Part shown: piece after piece, positions 1 to 13,400 of the stretch
Layout of the letters: each line of letters opens with the position of its first letter
Numbering within the stretch: position 1 is the stretch's first letter
Source: Papio anubis
Lineage: Eukaryota > Chordata > Mammalia > Primates > Cercopithecidae
Assembly: GCF_008728515.1 (NCBI RefSeq)
Contig: NC_044981.1
Location: forward strand, 2,532,538 to 2,596,537
Direction: 5' to 3'
DNA length: 64,000 nt
Notes under the pieces: generated by a model
Told to the model about the DNA's origin: nothing
Database searches by the model: none
What the model saw: only the letters and a program-made list of their open reading frames with translations
Program-made: the position numbers and the translations under genes

Positions 1-174
1 CTAGTACTGATGTGTGGCCTTTACTATGAGGTACTGATTCATTTCTACCCCATCTTATTCTACAAAAATTCAAGGCAACTTACAAGAATATGTACAATCA
101 AAAAGGTTTGATATTTTTGCCTGGGTAGAAACCTCAGGCCCGGAAACAGACCTATCAGAAGAAAGGATGAAGAC

Positions 175-489
175 CAGGCCAGGCCTCATGGCTCACCCTG
201 TAATCCCAGCACTCTGGGAGGCGGAGGCGGGCGGATCACCTAAGGTCAGGAGTTTGAGACCGGCCTGGCTAACATGGTGAAACTCCGTCTCTACTAAAAA
301 TACAAAACTTAGCCAGGCGTGGTGGCAGGTGCCTGTAATCCCAGCTACTCAGGATGTTGAGGCAGGAGAATCGCTGGAACCTGGGAGGTGGGGGTTGCAG
401 TGAGCCAAGATAGCACCATTGCACTCCAGCCTGGGTGACAGAGCAAGACTCCATCTCAAAAAACAAACAAACAACAACAACAAAAAAAC
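175..489 (+). repeat. AluS-like SINE
   Basis: Full dimer: diverged left-arm start, right-arm 'gtgagccaagatagcaccat', and an A-rich tail of CAAA and CAA units. It lies in the 3' flank of MYLK4. Confidence 0.9.
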
Positions 490-889
490 ACAGTGAGCAG
501 CAAGAACTCACTCACAAGTCATCAACCCTGTGCAGTTCCATGCACGGAGCTGAGAAAATGGCTGTGGACTCCCCGCCCAAGATTAGGGAGCTGACTCGCT
601 GCAGGGTCCAGGCCGCCGGCAAGGACATGAATGTTGGGTTTTCTTAGAGTCCTTCATAAGTACATGTGCCTGTTAGTCTTCTCCTTTAGGGCTACATTGG
701 GCTAGATTATTGATATCAAAGAAGGTATTCATGTGTAAACCCATCTCTCAATGATTCCAAAAACACCTGAGCTAGGTGGAGGTCCACATGTGTCTGGGTG
801 TGTGTAGGAGGTGGTATTCTTTGGGCTCGTAGAGCAGGCCAAGATCAGGAAGCAGCTCAGGGGATTAAAAAACGTGGGCGTCAGCTTCA

Positions 890-1000
890 GAAACACCCAA
901 GGGAACCACATTCCACCCTTTACAAGCTGCATGGCCGTGGGGGTGTTATTTAGTCTCTGAGTCTCTGAGATGCAATTTCCCCATCTGTACAAAAGAGGGT
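890..1000 (+). repeat. MIR-like fragment
   Basis: The text around 940-985 ('atttagtctctgag', 'tttccccatctgtac') matches the conserved MIR core orientation by memory. It is old and diverged. Confidence 0.45.
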
Positions 1001-1397
1001 GTCACTTCCTCTGATCTCACACATTGTCTAAGGACTACCCCCAGACGGTTACCAGCACCCCCTGAGCTGGTTATTGATCCCTCCTACGCACCAGGCCCTG
1101 GTTTCGGGGCTTTGCTTGGATGCTCTCATGGGAGCCACTCAACAAGCTTAGGAAGTGAGACTCTCCCCAACCCACGAGTCAGGCACTGAGTTTCCTCCAG
1201 CAAGAAAGAGCAGAGCCAGGGTGCAAACACAGCATTCGGATTTCAGGGCCCTCCACGCCAGCCAAAACGCGGCTCTTCTTCCCACATAGTCTGTGAGCAA
1301 ATGTTCCATTTCTTTCTTATTCCTGTCTCTTAAGGCCTTCACAGACACCTCTTGAGGGGACCCAAGACTAACCTTTCAAATGGGTGCCTCCTGTAGA

Positions 1398-1448
1398 CTA
1401 TTTGGTCACAAAGTCCTGGGCATCAGAGCCACGATTCTTCTTCTTCTT
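1398..1448 (-). CDS. MYLK4: MYLK4 terminal coding exon with stop codon
   Basis: This exon encodes KKKKNRGSDAQDFVTK and TAG. The acceptor is TTTCCCTAG before a run of four AAG codons. The next AG is three bases further on, so a tandem-acceptor choice could drop one lysine. I remember the human tail as having three lysines, so this is either an AAG gain or a difference in splice choice. The basic, disordered tail ends the protein 16 residues after the previous exon. Confidence 0.93.
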   Translation of the reverse strand, partial: KKKKNRGSDAQDFVTK

Positions 1449-4400
1449 CTAGGGAAAGCAGAAGGCATGTGGGAAGGATTAGGACTGTTTCCATCAGGCC
1501 CTGACTATGAGCACACGTGAAAAGACAGTCACTTGCTACTGAGTAGAAGGTGCTCTTCAAGAGAGATTCTTGAAGCCTACATTCCCGACAACCCCCTGAC
1601 AGACACCCTGGCCAACCTCGGAGTCCATCTCAGAGTCCAGTCTCCCCTGAGGCCCCTGTCACACGACCCTTCCTTCTCACACAGTGTCAGGGCCAAACAG
1701 CTCAGCACCTCATCACACTTAGGTGTGTTTTGCCAAAACTCACGCTGATATAGCACAAGAGTGCCCTGTCACTTGCGATACTGGGGCTACGATGACTGCA
1801 AAGATGAGTCAGACACAGAAACAGCTTCTTCCAAAAGTTTTCAAATTGAGTAGACAACGATAATGTGAATTCCACAAAGAGATTCAAGAACACAGAGAAA
1901 GAGTCCAGTTTAAGGACTGAGAAAAGCCGGGGCATTTAATACAGGCCTTAGACAAGTACTGACTTGTGGGCTGCTCTGGAGGCAGCAGTGGAGACAAGGC
2001 TCAAAATAAGAGCTGGGGGTGTCCTGGAGCAGGCCCTGACTGCAACTGGGTTGGGTCTGGTATGGACCATGGGGAACGTGTGAAGATTTTTTCAATCAAG
2101 GTCTGAGCTGTAATTAAGGAACTAATGATTTGGTAGATTAGGGAAGAGGGTGAGTAGAGGTTGGATATCAGTTCACAGGTTGTTTTATTAGTTCACTGAA
2201 AGGGCATGAGCCAAGGTCACAACACTGAGAATGGGAAGGAAGGCTCAGAGGCTTCTTAGCTCTGGGGGAAAGAAACCATGTCAAATTCGTGTCATGTTCC
2301 TTCCTCTGGCCCCAGAACCCTGGCTAATTCTGCAGCAGGTGCTGAGTTCTAGTAGATTCCTAGTTTGGGAGTGCTTTGCCCCACCCCAGCTGAGAGCTGC
2401 TTCTGATGGAAACAGGTTACACACAGATGGTTGGGGACGTAAGAAAGGCTGGGAGTCATCGCATGTCACCTTGAGCATAATACAGAGGGCAGAGAACTCT
2501 CGGATGTTAACTTCTAAGAAAAAAAAGTCCTTCTTAAATTTAGTGAGAGTCAATATGCTACTCAAGTGGTTACAAAATAGCAAGTGCTTTTAAGCTCGAA
2601 GCAAAAGAGACAAATAAAAATACACGAAAGACTTAACAATAGAATTTAGGTTGCAATGGTAAACAGTTTTGGATCAGAATTAAATTTTCAACTTAAAGGT
2701 AAATTCTGATTTTGTAAAACCAAGATTATTCTAAAAATAAGCCTTCTGGGAAACTTTAGTCTCAATATTTCCTTGAAAAGTAAGATATACTAAGTTTGAA
2801 TATTGACTTTGAGTAACACTAAAACTGTATGGTACAAGAAAGGTTCTGGAAGCATCGCTCAGGTCCCCGGTACCCAGCAGCCCATCAGTGGCAGGAGAGC
2901 AGAGCAGTGAGGCTCTGTCCGGACTCCAGAGCTCAGCCCTGTCCTGAGTGTTCTCAGCTACAGACACTAATGTGCCTGTTTCATGGGTTGCTATGAGGAG
3001 TGAGGGAGGTATTTTTTGTAAAGCAGTTAGAAGGGTGCCTCCACAATGCCGTATAATTATAACTGTAATAACTAGATTTATAAAATGGCATTTGTTTTTC
3101 ATTAAAAAAAGAAAAAAACCATCATCACTCTTGAACTATCTATTCACCTCAGGTACCAGCAGATGGATGGATACAAAAGGTGATTTCACTTGTTGTTACA
3201 TGGTTTAAAAAATATTCTTAAACTTTTTAAACTGTACAATGTCATTAATTATCCGCTGTGGTTTCTATACTATCCTACCATGTCAAAGCGTATTTGGACA
3301 CCAATAAGCTTGGATAAAAATACATTGGTGGAAAATTGGCTCAAAATAGGTTGGTAACCCTAATAAGCAGTTTATGTAGTCTGGATGAGGTACCCACTAG
3401 GTAATAAGTCTATTTTTACTTGACATCAGTACCAATTATCAAGGAAAGGTATATTCAGACACAAATAAAACTTAGTGCCGATGCTGAATTTAGAAATAAA
3501 GTTAATTTCAATAAAAACTGGATGTGGAAAAAGTGAGTACCGAAGGCATAGTCATTCCAAGGTTTGTTGGTCAGTGAAAAAGTTCCATTCCAAAAACCTC
3601 AGGAAATGGAGAGGATGAGGAGCAAAGGTGGAAGAAACAAAAACGTATCAAACCCATGCTATACTAGGGCAGGGCACCAGCCACCCTAACTGATGGGCAC
3701 GTCAGACAGGTCCCTGGTGGGCCCAAAGGTTTGCATGGCGTCTTGCCTGTATGTGCATCTTGCCAGTTGAACATCCTAGATGTTCAGTAAAGTTACTTGG
3801 GCATTGCACATCTGTTTCTGTGTTAATTATATAATCCACAATCATTTGGATGGAGACAACACGAAGGAGGCCAAGAAGCCAGTCAGGAGGCTGCAGTCAT
3901 TCAGGGAGGCATGTCCCAGGCCACGGTAACCATGGGAATGGAGAGAAATACACAGGTTCCAGAGGTCATTAGGGGATATCATGTACAGAACATGGAGGTA
4001 AATTAAACATGAGATGGGGGATTGCGGGAGAGGAAGGAAACAAAGAAGATGCGCGGGGGCTGGCTGAGACCGCTCCAGGGCATCCTTCCCTAGGAGGATC
4101 GCTGATGGTGAGGCGAGGTGCAGGGAGATGAGATTAGTTTCGGGGTGGGAAGATCCAGGTGGAAACATCTAGTGCACAGACGGACACACGGTTCTGCAGC
4201 TTAGGAAAGATACCTTTGCCAAAGAGGCAGATGAGGAAGTTGGAATATGAACATCTGTTAATTAAGGCGATGAGAGTAGATGAAGATTTCATTGTAAGAA
4301 GTTATTACAGAGAGTGGGCTAGGCTATTCACCATACTCAGTCTGTAGTCTAAGAGTCTCCTACACAAAGACTTGTATAGCTATCTGGACCAAGCTGAGTA

Positions 4401-7400
4401 TTAGATAATTCTAATAGATTCAAGTTATCTAATAATTAGATTCGGTGCCCAGAGCAGACCAAGCCAGGTGAGCACAGTATTTAGAATGCTGAATTCTGTT
4501 TTAAGGAGGCATATTTCTCCTGAATGAATATTACTATATATTCTCCAGAACTTTGTATGTTTATAGGTTATATGTCTGTATGTATGTGCACATAAGACAA
4601 TGAATTAATTCATTTTATAATGGATACAACAATTTAATAATAAACAGTTGTGCTGAAAATACTCTATTAAACAACAAATACATTATTTTTAAAATGTAAA
4701 CTGCCCAAAAAAGCATTTTAAGGCCAGGTGCAGTGGCTCACGCCTGTAATCCCAGCACTATGAGAGGCCGAGGTGGGTGGATCACGAGGTCGGGGTTTGA
4801 GACCAGCCTGACTAATATGGTGAAACTCTGTCTCTACTAAAATTACAAAATTAGCCAGGCATGGTGGTGTACACCTGTAATCCCAGCTACTTGGGAGGCT
4901 GCGGCAGGAGAATCACTTGAACCCGGGAAGTGGAGGTGGCAGTGAGCTGAGATCGCACCATTGCACTCCAGTTTGGGCAACAAGAGTGAAACTCTGCCTC
5001 AAAAAAAAAATAAAAAAATAAAAATAAATAAATAAATATTTTTAAAAATGCATTTTAAGTAATTTAATACGCACACAAGATTTGCAGTCCATGAGAAAAG
5101 GAATGAGAAAGAACCTTATTTAAGGTTAAGGTGACTCTAGCATCTGATTTTCAAAAGACAGGCAGACAGGAGAAAAAGAGGAAGAGTAAGAAGCCGTGGT
5201 CACCTGGGCATTGAGTCTGGAGTGGAGCTTGTGGTCTGACAACCAGGGGTGCTTGAGCGCTTCGCTTGCACTTATTCGCCAACTAGAGGGAAATTCAGAC
5301 GGTGATTAGTAGAAACACACCAAAGAAGGCCTGCATCTGCTGTTCAATTTCAGCTCCAGCCTCTGCCTTTGGGAGACCAGATGGCCGAATGTCAAACTCA
5401 TGGTCAATTCTGCCTTCTCTTGAATTGTGTGCTATCAGTGATGGCATAGGTGACTATCAAATCCAATCAGGAAAACATTAGTAAAGACAAACAAGGCAAA
5501 TAATAAAAATCCTTGTTAATAACTGAACACTTACTTTCAAATATAAGTAACCATTTCTGTAGTATAACATTTGAACTTAGTAAAGTGGATTCCTATCAGT
5601 CAGTTGAAAGATAAATATATATTTATTATTGTAAGAGCAAAATGCTACAATGGTTCTTGATGATTGCCAAAGCAGTTTACGTATTAAAACTTTTGAATAA
5701 TAAATATTACTAACTTTTGAATTAAGAAGTTTTGAGTTAAATAGGTAGGGAAATAGAGTCGATGTAATTATTAAGAGAGGGACCATTAGATACTTTTACA
5801 AAGAAACAATATCCCTTTGGAGCTAGCAAAGGTTTATACAATTTTGGGAAATAATATGAAGAAGAATAATATAGATTTACTATATTCGAATTCTAAGCTC
5901 TATAAATTTGTTTGATGTGCTAAGATTTATCACGTTAAAACAAATAACCTTTCAAAATAAAAACTGTAGGCCAGGCGCAATGGCTCACGCCTGTAATTCC
6001 AGCACTTTGGGAGGCTGAGGCGGGCGGATCATGAAGTCAGGAATTCAAGACCAGTCTGGCCAACATAGTGAAACCCCGTCTCTACTAAAAATACAAAAAA
6101 TTAGCTGGGTGTGGTGGGGCACACCTGTAATCCCAGCTACTCAGGAGGCTGAGGCGGGAGAATCACCTGAACCCAGGAGGTGGAGGTTGCAGTGAGCCAA
6201 GATCGTGCCATTACACTCCAGCCTAGGTGACACTGTGAGATTCCGTCTCAAAAAAAATCTGTAAGTGAATGCAACAGTCTGAAGTCAAAGAGGTAGTTCC
6301 AAGCAGTAATGAACCTTCAGTGTGTAGGATTGCTTCAATGCAATCGCTTCATCAGATACCAAAATATTTAAGTATAAGATTTGAAAAGGAGATAAGTCTT
6401 TATTACAGTCAATGAACTTGGTGACAACATCACCATTATAGTGCCAAAAACAGGCAGAGGTAATTTTTAAAAATCTCTTGACTTCCACCAACCGCAGTTG
6501 GAAGTGTGGTTCTGCTTTAGTGTCAAACATTTTCAGCTCTGGATCTCCAGAGCCTTCCAATGGCTGACCAAGGTGAAAAATGATGATTCTGCACTCTAGG
6601 GTCGAACTTCTTAAATCTGGCTATTAAAAAGTTAGCAATAACATTGTACGAATAATTAAACTTTTAATAACATTTCAAGTTTATTTTTGTACCCCAGAAA
6701 TTTATTCTGTGATAGTGGTGTTTGGCTTTTGGCTTTAGTTTCATCCAAGCATTGACTGGAATTCTAAGCTTGTTGCCATCGGCCCAGATGGGTATCTGAT
6801 GCTCCTTGGGCATTCATGAAGCCCTCAGACTGAAGGAGTGAGCAGCACTGGAGCCCACTGGGTCCACCTCTGCATCTGCTCTGAGCTGGCCATGTGAATG
6901 CAGCACTGCTCTCAGCCTCAGTTTCCCCATCTGTAAAATGATGGTCTCCACAGACCACAGGATTATCCAGAAGCCAAATAAGATAACACACAAAAGTACA
7001 CGTGTAAAACAGGTTCGCAGTAAATGTGGATTTCTCGTCCTCTGAAGATTTGAAAGCGTTGACAGTTTCCATCTGTTCACTGCCTTGGGAAGGGTAATGT
7101 GCTAATAATAACAACCCTGGCTGTTATTGTGCTTTTCCATCAAGGTTATTATTATTATTAATCCACTATTTGTGAATTGTCCCTCTTGTCTGACTGATAC
7201 TCCTAGCCTGGCTAGGTTCTATTCATTCTCTAGGGACTCAGTTCTGGCCTTATCTTTGTGTTAACCACATTTTATTACATCTTTTAAAAAAATACCTATC
7301 CTTTTTATTAGATGGTGAGTTACTGTAGGTAGGGACTGGATGTGCATCTATTCTTAACACATGACACATTTCCTGGCACACAGTAGGTGATTGACACTTG

Positions 7401-10400
7401 AATGAAGGCATCTCTTGCCAGGCTCTGTGCCAGACCCCCTGCCTACACTGTTTCCCCACTCCCTGTGACACCCTCCTACCTGTTGATCCATGGCCATGTG
7501 TATTGTGACTTTAAAGCCATAAAGATAATAAAACGGTAAGACAAGTGCTGTTGGTCCTGAAAGTCTTAACAGATTCAATCATTATATGGCTCAGGTAGAA
7601 AGCCATCTGAAACAGAGCGTTTGATGGGTTAATCACAATGCCCTTCTCCCTCTCTGATTCTAAAACGCAAATCCCTATATTCCAGTGTCACTCTTTTTCA
7701 TCCACTGAATTTTGAATTAATGTGGTTTTAGCATAACAGAAAATAGAGGCCCATGTAATAGATAACAGCCAAATGTGTGGCCGTGGGGGAAGGAGAACTA
7801 TCTGTTTGAGCCTCCGTTCTGCCAATTACTGGTGGTGTGATCATGGGCAAACCACCATAGTAGGTTCTCAAATGAAATGGTAGTTAAAGATTCAGCTACA
7901 CAGAACCATATACAGCTTTGTAGAGGTGAAAGGAATCCTAGAAATACTTCTCCTAAGTCCTTCATTTTGACAGTGAGTCAACTGAGGCCCAGCAGGAGCC
8001 CATGGTTGGTACAGCTGCGTGATAAATGGCAGGAGGAGAAAGGTCTGTGTAGCTTCATGACCAAAGCAGTCCCAGACTGCAGTAGAGAGGGTCAAGAGGA
8101 TCAAACCTCATTCTATCTGTGACTTTGCACTAGCATCACAGATGTTAGTGAGGGAACAGGAGGAGAAAGGTCTGTGTAGCTTCATGACCAAAGCAGTCCC
8201 AGATCTCAGTAGAGAGGGTCAAGAGGATCAAACCTCATTCTATCTGTGACTTTGCACGAGCATCACAGATGTTAGTGAGGGAATAAATTCTAACAGCCCT
8301 GGTGGTACGCCCTGCTTCCTGATCATCCCTACCGTGCCCAGAGCACAGGACGAACTTGGGTTACCTCTTCTCCTTAATCAGAAGCTTGGAGATGAACTCC
8401 TTGGCCTCCTCTGAGATGTCCTGAAATTCTTCATCCTCTAAGTCCCACCTGCAGGCCAGGATGTTGTTCAGCGTCTCGGCATCATTGTCACCCAGGAAAG
8501 GGGACAAACCGCTAAGTCTGGAGGACACAGGGTCCAGAGTGAGTATTTTTTAAACAGCCTCAATCCCTTTCCATACAGATTGCTTTTCTGGTTCTGCCAT
8601 TCAAAGGTGAGAGAAGGAAAATAACGTAATCCGAAAGCATAATTTTATAATATATTATTGCAATCAAGAAAATGCTTGCCACTCCCACCCAACTCCTAAT
8701 TAAACAACTGTGGCAATAAAGACAGCAGCAACAGAATATGAATATGAATATCAGCTTCCTTTTTAAATCACTTTACAGTTTGCAAAGTGCTACTACATGC
8801 TCAGATGGCAAACGCCAGGCAGGTCATCTCTGAGGGGTGGGGCTAGCCTGAGTCACTTAGCAGATCAGGATATGAGCTTTTTTTTTTTTTTTTTTTTTGA
8901 GACGCAGTCTCGCTCTGTCACCAGGCTGGAGTGCAATGGCGTGATCTTGGCTCACTGTAACCTCCGCCTCCCGGGTTCACGTGATTCTCCTGCCTCAGCC
9001 TCCCGAGTAGCTAAGATTAGAGGCACACACCACCAAACCTGGCTAATTTTTGTATTTTTAGTAGAGACGGGGTTTCACCATGTTGGCAAAGATGGTCTCG
9101 ATCTCTTGACCTTGTGATCTGCCCGCTTCAGCCTCCCAAAGTGCTGGGATTACAGGCATGAGCCACCGCGCCGGGCCATGTGAGCTCTTTAATTATTTTT
9201 TGGTTTTTAGGTTGTGTCCTAGGAGTTACAGTGATTAATGAAGAGGACACACATTTACTTTTCCAAATGATGTACAGGGAAAGAATTCAGTCCTTTCACC
9301 CACAGGATTCAACAGAACCTAGAAAGCAACTGAGGATGGGACAGTGCTATTTATTTTTTACGGACCTCAATTGGGGCTTTTATTTAAAATGGCAAAACCT
9401 CAGAAAATAAGCATGGAGATGGAGAAGGGTCAGAGATGGGGAGAGCTACTCACAGCATATAGGCGATGACCCCCACACTCCACATGTCGGTTGGAAAGGA
9501 AACAAAGTCATAGTTAACAACTTCAGGGGCTAGAAATTCTGGGGTTCCAAAGTTCACCTTCAGCTTCTCTCTGGGTTTGTATCTGCGATGTAAGAGACAA
9601 AGTGGGAGGATGGAAGTGTCAATCAAAAATCATGAACACTGAAATGATGCAGTCTATGAGACAAAATAACTTCAGCCCTACAGCAAACTTCAACTAAACA
9701 AACATTAAAGGAACCCAAACAACGAAGAAAGAGTATCAAAAACTTGTACAGCGGTCCCAGAAAATTTAAAAGTCAAAATTCATACTGGGAAACCTTAATA
9801 GGTTGAACCAGTTGTGGGAGAAGCCGCTGTGAATAATTAGAACATCTGAATTATAGAAGATGACAAGAGGAAACCTGATACAGTCATTGACACGGGGATG
9901 ACTGGAGTAAGCCTGTATTAATGAATAAACAGAGTACTGCAATAATTTACAACATCCATTTTATACACATCGTCGATGTGCTGAATTGTCCACGTAAACT
10001 CTTTGTTCCCTGAGGAATCTTACATGTGCCAGAACCCTTTGCAATCTTGCTTACATTGTTAATATTTTTAAAGTAAATCTTCTCTGTACAGATGGAACAA
10101 ATATGAAAGATGAGGACAAACACTTGCAAATGCTAAATTAATGGCTTCTAATTTAATAAACTTCACTGCATTAGGTTTTAATTTTTTATACTTTTTACTG
10201 CATGCATTATAGAAACTTCTAAACACTCAAGTCTCAAATTTAGCAAGTTAAGGCCAAACATAATAATTTCTGTTAAATTAATTATAAATGAGATCATGAA
10301 ACCAAGGAGCAGATCAGATATATGTTTGCAAAGAAAGGGCACCCATCATGTCCCCTACCTCCGTTCGTACACCTACGTCCAAATAGACATACCTTCTGGC

Positions 10401-13400
10401 CAATCCAAAATCAATAATTTTTATTTGCTTAGCATCCCGATTCACACACAGGATATTCTCAGGCTGCCAGGAGAAAGAGACACATTAGCAATGAAAACAA
10501 CCATCATTCACTCAAATTGTCCTTGAACCACAACTAAAAATACGACGACGCTCAGAAAAAACGTATCAGGCCTCTCACTTCGGGGGGGCGGGCTTGTCCG
10601 TGTGGGCACTTTCTCCTTTAATTATGTGGTGGATGAGGTTGCGGGTATCCTGCCAACCCTGCATTACCCAGTCCTCTCCACGGCTTCACCGTTCACCCTG
10701 ATGCCTGAGTTCAGGCAGAGGCCTTGAGGGGAGCAAGAAGAGGAGGCTGCTTCAGTCCTTCCCAAATGCACTGTGGAGGCCCGCTCAGACCCGACATCTG
10801 CCCCTCTAAATTATTGAGTATGAATTTCCCCTTCTTGGAGAAATAGTTTTCCCAAGATTTATGAGTTCCAAGAGAACTGACCTGCTCCATTTAAACAGCC
10901 ACACTGAACGTGCACTGTACTGTGAATGTTCCGGCCTCCAGAGCTTCCCTTTGCTCAGCGCTTACGGGAAAGTCGCACGGGAGACGAGGGCTTTTCTCTC
11001 CAGTCATTCTTCGGTCTCGGCAGTTCTGAGGTTTTGCTGAGTTTGGTCTCAATGCCTAAATCCCCTGACTAAGTGTTCCCTTGGAGCTAGGCCCTGGTAA
11101 GGCCTTAGCCTGCTAACCTGACAGCCTTGGGGTGTAGGGGAGACAAGTAGGTTGTAGCGCAGCCTCAGTGCTCACAGAATGTCCGACCACTGCACCTGAT
11201 GTTTATTGGGGTCGAAAAACGGAGGTCTGGGGAAAGTAAGTGATTTGATTTAAAGTCAAGACCATTTATAAAAGAGAAAAAAAGTTTTCAAAGAGTTAAG
11301 AACCCTCAGTCCCAACTCTTTATGAGCTGGAGGGCACCAGCCCAGAAGGCGAATGCCCAGGATCCCATTCCTCAGCCTTTAGTGGGAGCAGGCTCCCCCT
11401 CCCCAACCTGTCCGGATGGAGAAGAGGTTCCAATGAGATCAGAAATTCAGAGACACATTATGAAATGACACAGCGTCTCCTTATCAATATTCAATAGTAC
11501 ATTTGGTTGGGTAGAATATCTTTGGAAGGCCTTTTCTAAAATATCTCTAAAACAGATGTTTGTAAGTCAAAGTCATTATAGAGAAGGGGTGTTATGTGAA
11601 ACATTTGGTTTCGTGCTTAAATAACTGATTGATCATGTATAAAGCTGTCCAATTGTGAAGGAGTACTGCGGCATCAAAAAGTTTGCAGGATATAGAGATA
11701 CCGTTTTGAGGGCATTTCAAAAAGTTAGCCTTTTTATGATGATAAAATTAAAGAATGTTCATTGGATAAAATTTGCAAAACAGAAAAATATGAAACAGAC
11801 TGTTTGTAAGTCACCTACAATCTCCCCCCACATAGTGACAATCATTCTTAATATTTTTGGCCCTTTTCCTTCCAAGGATCTTTCAGAAAAGCAGCTCCTT
11901 AATGACCCATCCAGCTGTCACCTTTTTTATGATCTTTGCATCCAAGCCATAACTAAAATTGCCCGCTGCAGGTCCTCAATCAATGTTACGAAGCCCCAGA
12001 TGGAGTCATTTGACTTACAATAGGTTTGCTCTTAGTTCCAGTTGCCAATCAAATCCCGTTAGGGATATCTGCAGAATATCTACAGTCAATGAAAATGCTC
12101 CGTGAAAGCATGTATTATCAAACCCAGCTCATAGCCAGGCTTTTGCTAATGATTTTTAACCTCTGACTTTGTCATTTTATAAACCACTTCCTCCTGCTCT
12201 CCTCCTGCTCAAAAGTGAATGGGAAAGGCAAGGCACATAAATCAAGACAGTGAGGGAAGCCAAGTTATAGGAAGAGAGGCCCATGGAAACCTATTTAAGG
12301 AGGCTAAATTTATTTAGCTATGCAATCCCTGGTGACATGCAATAGATGGGATGTTATATAGAATATATATTTTACCTTACTGTCATGCTGTGCAAACAGG
12401 GAAATGAGAAAATGACCAAGCCACACAAGATGTACTTTATGATACTTAGTCCCAACGTGGGACTTGATCAGGGTTATTGGGCCTAGGTCTTTCATTGGTT
12501 GTAACTAAGACTACGTACAGTCCGATTCTAGGAATTTCATAGTGAGACATAATGAGAGCAGTAAAGAGGGAAGGGGCGATCAATAGGAGGAGAAAGAAAG
12601 GCGGCTTGGCTTCTGTGTGCTTTCCACCATTGGCAGGGGGGTGCCCACCCCACCCTGTCTGCTCCTTAGCACTTCGGCCCCGTCCTTCCAACTGCCTTCT
12701 GCTCCCTTCTCCATAGGATTCTATTCCACGGGGCAGCAAACCCACAGAAAACAAGTCCCAAAGTCCGGAGCTTCCTGAGTGACTCGAGGAGCTGCCGGCG
12801 ATTCTTGGAGACCTGGAAAGGTTGGCTGCTACTTAGGGAATTCTGAGTTAGCTAAAATCCTCTCACCTACTTGTCCTGACAAGAGGGATACCACACGGCT
12901 ACCGCTGCCGTGCTGGTGGTGGTGGTGACTGTTTTAATTCTAAACTTTCAGGGAAACCATTGCCATATAGATTTCCTTAACGCAGGCAAATTACAAGAAT
13001 CTGAATATTAGCCCCTGAAGATGGAACATGCAAATACTAGGGAGTGACAGAAGCTGAGAAGAAGGAGATGAGGGTAACAATTCAGATGCTTATTCATTTC
13101 TGAAGTGACTGTACCAGTTTCCCCAGCTGGCACAGAATAGCAGACAGGGCCCACTCACTGAGCAAGGGGTGGAAAGGATACAAAATCTCACAGGACACAA
13201 AACACCTTACCTTCAGGTCCAAGTGGAGAATGTACATCTGGTGCATGTGCCTTATGCCCTCACATATCTGCTTCATGAACAGGATGGTATCAAGTTCCGT
13301 CAGATTGTCGTTCTCATCGATGATGCGGTCAAACAGCTCCCCACCGTCCACGCTGCACAGGGAACAGGAGCGAAACCCTCAGTCCTGATTTCCTAACCAC

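Larger units (their letters stand above)
1..1397 (-). other. MYLK4 3' UTR and downstream flank; 3' end not determined
   Basis: Sequence 3' of the MYLK4 stop on the minus strand. I found no AATAAA or ATTAAA on the minus strand here. Only a weak AGTAAA lies near 19-24, so the poly(A) site may be non-canonical or beyond the window. The stretch holds an Alu at 175-489 and a MIR-like patch near 890-1000. The remainder looks like unique sequence. Confidence 0.5.

Noticed and set aside
2231..2593. 120-residue plus-strand ORF overlapping a 100-residue minus ORF
   Set aside because: No recognisable domain, intronic, and of a length compatible with chance.
13169..13396. 75-residue plus-strand ORF
   Set aside because: Antisense shadow of the MYLK4 exon at 13211-13352.
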